Below, piece by piece: positions 5,710-9,775 of a DNA stretch of 9,775 nt. Made by a program: the position numbers and the translations under genes. Numbering within the stretch: position 1 is the stretch's first letter; each line of letters starts with the position of its first letter. The stretch is taken from positions 1 to 9,775 of the forward strand of contig JBJFGP010000195.1 of assembly GCA_051892815.1 (NCBI GenBank), given 5' to 3'. The notes beneath the pieces were generated by a model that was given only the letters and a program-made list of their open reading frames with translations, made no database searches and was not told the DNA's origin. Source of the stretch: JAXFQS01 sp051892815 (GTDB lineage Bacteria > Verrucomicrobiota > Kiritimatiellia > RFP12 > DVOR01).

Positions 5710-7332
5710 TCAATCGAACGCGTGCTCGCCCGCGCCAAGTTCGTAGACCTTCCCGCGCCAGTGGAGGGTCGCCGGGACGGGAAGGGAGAGGCGGAGGCGT
5801 TGATTCCGGAGCGTGAGGCGGACGGGGCCGCGCGGGGTCGGCACCTGCGCATCAAGGAATCGGAAGGCGTCGAGACAAGGCCGAAGTTCGATTCTCCGCC
5901 AGCCGGGGACGGCCGCGGCGACCCCCAGCAGACGCCGGACAATGAAGTGCAGAGGAGCCGTCGCCCACGCGTGGTTGAGGTCGAGATTCGGCTTCGCCGA
6001 AGGGTTCCACGCCTCCATCGTCATCGTAGCCCCGAAGTCCAGCATCGTGCGCCAAGAGCGCTCGTTCCCGGCCAGCATCAGGGACAAGGCAAGGTCGGTC
6101 CGCCCCGCCTTGGCGAGCGCCTCCAGGAGGTAGTGGGCGAAATAGACGCTGCACGCCATGCCCTTGCTTTCGAGGTGGCGCACGATTGAGGAAGTCGCCT
6201 CCGGAGGGGCAAGATCGAACGCCAAAGGAAGGGCGTTGGCGTGGAGCGAGGTGTGAGAGGTGGTGGTCGCGTCGCGGAACAGTTTGAGGTCGGGGAGATA
6301 GTAGTCGCGCAGGTAATCGGCGTGCGCCTTTCGGGCCGCCTCGCGGTAAGCCGCGGCGTCTTGGGGTTTGTTGGCAAGGCGGGCAATCTCGGCCATGATC
6401 CGGAGCGTTCGCACGTGGAAGGCGGCGACGACGGAGTTATCCTCCGCGACCATGACGAACCCATCTCGCTCCCCCGGCGGCCAGTCGACAAGGTCGCGGC
6501 GGGGGGTAGCACCGAGGAGGGAGCGTTGGAAGGTTTCGTAGTGTCGGATAAGCGCTCTGGGGTCGCCGGTCTGGAGCCAATCGGCCCAGGCGATGAGTAT
6601 GAGGTGCTGTTTCCATTCGGTTGGCCAGGTGGGGTGTGCAGCGAGCCAATGGAGGGTGCGGCGGGCCAGGGTGGGGTCGGAGTCGATGGCATAGTGGGCG
6701 AGTTGGTTGATGTAGGCATCGCCTTCGTAGGGGGTTCGTTCGCGGTCGCCGTCGATGTAGATGCCGCAGAAGCTGGTGGCGTAGATGGTGTGTTTGCAGA
6801 GGGCGTAGAGGCGGTCGAGGAGCGGGTTGTCGCTGTGGACGAAGCTTTGGGGGAGGTCGATGGGGTAGTGGACGCTTTGGCGGCAGAGGTTGGCTGGCGA
6901 GAGGGGGGCGGGGGCGCGGAGGATTTGGACGAATCGGTAGGGGGTGACGATGCCGAATTGCGGGGGGAGGCGGATGGCGGGGGCGTCTTTGAAGTAGCCG
7001 CGGAGGTTGACGGGGTCTGGCGGGAGGGGTACGCGGTAGAGGCGGCCGGTGGCGGTGAAGTCGAGGGTCTGTGCACGGATGGTGCTGTGGGGGTACGGGT
7101 TGCAGACGAGGCCCTGGGAGTTGGTCATCTCGCCGAGCACGAGGCGGTAGTCGCCGGGCGGGGCGTCCAGGAGTTCGAGCCAGCCGAAGGTGGCCTGTCC
7201 GAAGTCGAAAAGGTTGGTCGCGACGGCGCGGGGGGTGTCCGCGGTGGTGGTCAATTCCTTGGCACCTTCGGGGTCGCTTGCTAACAAGGTTGCCGGGAGG
7301 ATGGTGCACAGGAATCGGAGGGAGAGGTTCAT
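5710..7332 (-). CDS. Exported GH78 alpha-L-rhamnosidase
   Basis: The 540-residue product hydrolyses terminal alpha-L-rhamnosyl bonds by an inverting mechanism in family GH78. Residues 1-19 look like a signal peptide (MNLSLR, then FLCTILPATLLAS). About 39-120 is the beta-sandwich often labelled Bac_rhamnosid (NLFDFGQATFGWLEL). About 165-470 is the (alpha/alpha)6 barrel and the rest a C-terminal beta domain. The acidic catalytic cluster is in IDGDRERTPYEGDAYINQ (D194, D196, E198, E203, D205), and the base is probably E440 in FGATMTMEAW, followed by the typical NHAWA. The protein is shorter than many GH78 enzymes (800-1,000 residues) because extra N-terminal carbohydrate-binding domains are absent. 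The ATG at 7332 was chosen because it begins the signal peptide; a GTG at 7425 would prefix 31 Arg/Pro-rich residues. The ribosome-binding site is weak, and the ATG overlaps the stop of another frame as ATGA. Substrate specificity, such as pectin RG-I or another rhamnose-rich glycan, cannot be read. Confidence 0.93.
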   Translation of the reverse strand: MNLSLRFLCTILPATLLASDPEGAKELTTTADTPRAVATNLFDFGQATFGWLELLDAPPGDYRLVLGEMTNSQGLVCNPYPHSTIRAQTLDFTATGRLYRVPLPPDPVNLRGYFKDAPAIRLPPQFGIVTPYRFVQILRAPAPLSPANLCRQSVHYPIDLPQSFVHSDNPLLDRLYALCKHTIYATSFCGIYIDGDRERTPYEGDAYINQLAHYAIDSDPTLARRTLHWLAAHPTWPTEWKQHLILIAWADWLQTGDPRALIRHYETFQRSLLGATPRRDLVDWPPGERDGFVMVAEDNSVVAAFHVRTLRIMAEIARLANKPQDAAAYREAARKAHADYLRDYYLPDLKLFRDATTTSHTSLHANALPLAFDLAPPEATSSIVRHLESKGMACSVYFAHYLLEALAKAGRTDLALSLMLAGNERSWRTMLDFGATMTMEAWNPSAKPNLDLNHAWATAPLHFIVRRLLGVAAAVPGWRRIELRPCLDAFRFLDAQVPTPRGPVRLTLRNQRLRLSLPVPATLHWRGKVYELGAGEHAFD

Positions 7333-7467
7333 TGCTCTGGCTCTTTGAGGTTGGCGAGAAGTCCGGGGGCGACTTCGCCGCGATGGAAGAGGATGGTGGC
7401 GGGCCGGGGGCTGGGCGGCGTCCACCGGCGGGGCGCGGAGGCGGTCGGAAATGGGTGACGGCGGGGG
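7329..7467 (-). other. Possible frameshifted coding extension between the DUF4159 and rhamnosidase genes
   Basis: The DUF4159 frame ends at six A followed by TAG (sense strand, 7476-7468). The +1 frame continues without a stop for 47 residues and ends in TGA at 7331-7329, overlapping the rhamnosidase ATG as ATGA. Its last 25 residues (ATILFHRGEVAPGLLANLKE and following) have a natural composition and C-ending codons like the neighbouring genes, whereas the other two frames give Arg/Pro/Ser-rich text. There is no ATG, GTG or TTG in this frame inside the gap. It would have to be reached by slippage on the A run, by a sequencing indel, or from an ATG inside the DUF4159 gene. It may equally be non-coding spacer. 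Confidence 0.3.
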
Positions 7468-9117
7468 CTATTTTTTGGCGGATGGGGTGTCTTTCTGGCC
7501 TTCGAAGTGGCGGGCGTGATAGGCGTTGAAGGCGTAGTAGATGACATTGACGCCGAGGCGGTAGGCCTGCTCGGCGATAGCGGGCGAAACGCCGGAGTGG
7601 CCGTCCTTCCAGGCATCGTTGATGTCGCCGGGATGGTAGAAGACGGCCAGACGCTCGCCGATGCGGATGCCTTTGGCGCGAGTGCCGTCGTGGTGCCAGA
7701 GCGGAGGGGCGCCGTCGGGAAAGACAAAGGGCTGGCGGAAGATGGGATCGTCGTTGGGAATATCAATGAAAGGACGGTCGGGGAAGAGCCGCGAGACAAG
7801 CTGGCGCACGCTATGCCCGAAGTGACCGCCGCCATTGTCGATGAAGAGCAGCCCCGCTTCTTCGGTGAGGTATCGGCGCAAGGCGGCAATCTCCGTGTTG
7901 GACAGCGAGATGCCCCGCGAACCGGTCAGAAAGACGAAAGGCGGCGCGTGGTCTTTGGGGAAACGGGCGAGCGCGGAGACCGGGCGAGATTCGGTTTCGT
8001 GCCAGATCGGAAAGCCCGTCATCTCCCGCAGCCGAAGCAGCAGATTGTAGTCCGAACCTTTGCCCATGTCCTGGTCCCAGTCGCCACCCGCATACTGCAA
8101 CCGAATGAACCGCACCTTCGCATCCGCCATACCCTTCGGCCAGCCGCCTTGCTTGCCGCCCCCCTTGCCCAGTTTGCCCGATTTGGCCTGCTGGTCCGCA
8201 ACATAAGTATCCTGAGTATCCTCCAAAAGCTGGTCGAGCGTCTTCACATCGTCGAGCTTCGCCCGCTCAAGAATGTAAGGCGACCATTTATTGAGAATGT
8301 ACTTCTTGCGCTTCTCCTTCTTGACCTTCTTGATCTTCACCACCTGCATCTGAGGTTCCCCCGCCCCCTGCACCAGCCCGTACGGCTCCTCCCACGAACA
8401 GCCCCTGAGAATGAACGGCGCGACAAGCACCGCCAGGAACAGCGAAGCCGAATAAATCAGCGACGAGCGAAAACGCGGATCCGGCCCGCCCGTGCGTACC
8501 GAGCGCAGAAAACGGTCCCCTATCGCCTCCCCCTTCGCAAGCCCGTACCGCCGCCGCACCTGCCCGAGCGAGAGCCCCAAAGTCAGCAACCCCAAAAGCA
8601 GCATCGGCCCTACCGAAGCCCCCAAAGCAACCGTCCAGAGCGCATCGCGGGAAAGCGTGTCGAAGAGCCGGTAGTCCGCACGGCAGAGCCCGCCCGGTGC
8701 CGCAAAACCGAACCGCAGCGCGGCCAGCAATGTCAACCATCCCCACGCGACCGCCGCCTCCATCGCACGGAAACTCCAGCGACGGGGAAGCCAAAGCATC
8801 GCCCCCGCCAATAGGCTCAGAATGCACCCGATCCGCCCAATCCACGCCGTCCCCCGGCCCATAGCAACGGCCCCGGTCTGTTCCAGCAGCCGCAACTGGG
8901 CGGCGTCAAAGGCGGCGTAGCGGAAGTAGCCGTCGGGGAGGCTGGCGGCTAGGCACCACGAGAGGGCGCCCAGGAGCAGGAATCCCGCGGAGAGTTTCAA
9001 TCTCTGGGGGATGCGGGCGGTTGCGCTCCAGGCCTTTGGCGCGAACCAGTCGAGGGCGCGCACGAGCAGGAGGTGGAGGCGTTCGAGGGCGCCGATGGGG
9101 TTAAAGGTCAATCGCAT
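7468..9117 (-). CDS. DUF4159 membrane protein with five N-terminal helices
   Basis: The product has 549 residues. Hydrophobic helices lie at about 43-59, 95-110, 120-139, 161-184 and 219-238. Basic loops before helix 1, between 2 and 3 (PRRWSFR), and between 4 and 5 (RRRYGLAKGEAIGDRFLR) put the N-terminus in the cytoplasm and residues 239-549 in the periplasm. A Lys-rich linker (KIKKVKKEKRKK, 261-272) leads to a DUF4159 domain at about 334-534, recognised by VRFIRLQYAGGDWDQD, the NLLLRLREMTG block, FVFLTGSRG, LTEEAGLLFIDNGGG and AVFYHPGDINDAW. DUF4159 has a glutamine-amidotransferase-like fold but no nucleophilic cysteine is visible here, so it is probably a binding module. Homologues commonly sit with ExbB/ExbD-type genes in PVC and related bacteria, and the gene overlaps the TonB-like gene upstream by 17 nt. 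Its role is unknown; a partner of the proton-motive-force-driven complex is the best inference. It ends with PSAKK at an A6 run. Confidence 0.92.
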   Translation of the reverse strand: MRLTFNPIGALERLHLLLVRALDWFAPKAWSATARIPQRLKLSAGFLLLGALSWCLAASLPDGYFRYAAFDAAQLRLLEQTGAVAMGRGTAWIGRIGCILSLLAGAMLWLPRRWSFRAMEAAVAWGWLTLLAALRFGFAAPGGLCRADYRLFDTLSRDALWTVALGASVGPMLLLGLLTLGLSLGQVRRRYGLAKGEAIGDRFLRSVRTGGPDPRFRSSLIYSASLFLAVLVAPFILRGCSWEEPYGLVQGAGEPQMQVVKIKKVKKEKRKKYILNKWSPYILERAKLDDVKTLDQLLEDTQDTYVADQQAKSGKLGKGGGKQGGWPKGMADAKVRFIRLQYAGGDWDQDMGKGSDYNLLLRLREMTGFPIWHETESRPVSALARFPKDHAPPFVFLTGSRGISLSNTEIAALRRYLTEEAGLLFIDNGGGHFGHSVRQLVSRLFPDRPFIDIPNDDPIFRQPFVFPDGAPPLWHHDGTRAKGIRIGERLAVFYHPGDINDAWKDGHSGVSPAIAEQAYRLGVNVIYYAFNAYHARHFEGQKDTPSAKK

Positions 9118-9526
9118 CGAGCTGGAAGGTCTTGGGCGGTGTGGCGGTCTCTCGTTCCAATGGGAGGTCGGGTTCTTTGGCGGGTTTGGGGGCGGGTGCT
9201 GGCTTGGTCTGTGGGGCTTGGGCGGGCTTGTCTGGGGTTGCGGGCTGGGCGGAGGCGGCGGCTTGGGTTTTTAGTTTTTCGGCTTCGAGGGCTTTGAGTT
9301 TGGCTTCGTTTTCTGCCTTTTGGGCCTGTTTTTCGAGGGTTTTGATTCGGGCGGGGGTGTTGAACCCTTGGTCGGTGTAGAGTCCCCAGCGGAGCCAGGC
9401 GCGGTAGAGGCCGAATGAGGTCAGGAGGATGAGCAGGAGGTGGAGGATGAGGGAGTGGGCGAGGGCTCGGCGAAGGGGTATCTGGGCGATGGGGTTGAGG
9501 AGTTGGTCGGGGTCGTTTGGTGTCAT
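9101..9526 (-). CDS. TonB/TolA-like energy transducer stub (no C-terminal receptor domain)
   Basis: The product has 141 residues. AAAGGA seven to eight nt before the ATG at 9526 is a strong ribosome-binding site. One membrane helix covers about 20-41 (ALAHSLILHLLLILLTSFGLY). It contains S25-xxx-H29, the SxxxH arrangement known in TonB and TolA helices that contact ExbB/ExbD or TolQ/TolR. A charged segment at 61-90 (KTLEKQAQKAENEAKLKALE) is probably coiled coil, and 91-131 is Pro/Ala/Lys-rich, the usual periplasm-spanning composition. The protein then stops at FQLDAIDL without the roughly 80-100-residue TonB or TolA C-terminal domain. It lies 12 nt after the ExbD gene and overlaps the DUF4159 gene by 17 nt, so the three are almost certainly co-translated. 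The family assignment rests on architecture and context more than on sequence identity. Confidence 0.85.
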   Translation of the reverse strand: MTPNDPDQLLNPIAQIPLRRALAHSLILHLLLILLTSFGLYRAWLRWGLYTDQGFNTPARIKTLEKQAQKAENEAKLKALEAEKLKTQAAASAQPATPDKPAQAPQTKPAPAPKPAKEPDLPLERETATPPKTFQLDAIDL

Positions 9527-9538
9527 GGGGTGGTTCCT

Positions 9539-9775
9539 TTACTGTTTATCGCCGAGGAGGACGACTTTGACGCCGGCGGAGCCGAGGGCTTCGATGGCGG
9601 GCATGTATTGGGCGCGTTTGAGGTTGCGGTCGATGGTGAGGTGAACGGGTCGGTCTCGGTGGTCTCCGAGGGCCTGGAGGATGGCGGATTCGAGTTCGGA
9701 GGGGGTGATTTCGAGGCCTTGGATGTAGGTTTTGCCTTGGGTGTCGAGGGTGACGCTGACGGGGGCGTCTTCTAC
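9539..9775 (-). CDS. exbD: ExbD/TolR-family protein, C-terminal part (N-terminus outside window)
   Basis: The frame runs open from the right edge to TAA at 9541-9539, giving 78 residues; the N-terminal membrane helix lies beyond the window. The text matches the periplasmic domain of ExbD/TolR: a strand with VSVTLDTQGKTYIQG, the residues EITPSELESAI, then the conserved PVHLTIDRN block (usually V.I.AD), the helix AQYMPAIEALGSAGV, and a last strand KVVLLGDKQ. ExbD forms the stator with ExbB that converts proton flow into movement of a TonB-like partner. It is the first gene seen of the minus-strand unit; an ExbB/MotA-type gene is expected just outside the window. Codons strongly prefer C at the third position. 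Confidence 0.9.
   Translation of the reverse strand, partial: VEDAPVSVTLDTQGKTYIQGLEITPSELESAILQALGDHRDRPVHLTIDRNLKRAQYMPAIEALGSAGVKVVLLGDKQ

Noticed and set aside
6241..7284. 347-residue + strand frame opposite the rhamnosidase gene
   Set aside because: Gly/Val/Glu-rich shadow caused by C-ending codons on the sense strand; the GH78 motifs are on the other strand.
7507..8814. 435-residue + strand frame opposite the DUF4159 gene
   Set aside because: Arg/Pro/Gln-rich antisense shadow of a recognisable gene, with no domain.

Overview
The window is GC-rich bacterial DNA. Its gene content is a secreted DUF2341/LamG/beta-solenoid giant, an ExbD, TonB-like and DUF4159 envelope module, and a GH78 rhamnosidase. 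This mix is typical of the PVC superphylum, most plausibly Kiritimatiellota or Lentisphaerota. That assignment is inferred from content, because no marker gene is present.

Left part (1-1245): the 3' end of an unrecognised + strand gene converges on a minus-strand gene for a small membrane-anchored protein. Both are visibly less GC-rich than the rest, and neither belongs to the carbohydrate or envelope theme, so this looks like an accessory segment. Directly upstream of the membrane gene, on the same strand, lies the main surprise: a 48-codon open frame (1388-1242) that reads as the extreme N-terminus of a Cas12a (Cpf1, type V-A CRISPR effector). It keeps a good ribosome-binding site and a sigma-70-like promoter but stops where homology should run on for more than 1,000 residues. 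No CRISPR array, cas1, cas2 or cas4 is visible, so this is a relic or rearranged end of a type V-A locus.

Middle gap (1389-2096): no convincing protein gene. It holds the relic's promoter, a stretch rich in perfect inverted repeats (about 1620-1840) that ends in a terminator-like hairpin, a strong + strand promoter (1867-1895), and a hairpin-rich leader of about 195 nt.

Giant gene (2097-5552, +): a 1,151-residue secreted protein with signal peptide, DUF2341, LamG, two Ig/FN3-like domains and a long autotransporter-like beta region, followed by a textbook terminator.

Right part (9775-5710, -): a compact unit reading ExbD/TolR C-terminus (entering from outside the window), a TonB/TolA-like transducer without a C-terminal receptor domain, a five-helix DUF4159 protein, then an exported GH78 alpha-L-rhamnosidase. 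It resembles a proton-motive-force-coupled envelope system tied to degradation of a rhamnose-containing polysaccharide, and the giant LamG protein next to it could bind such glycans. Several genes show abrupt internal shifts in synonymous-codon style and strand skew.
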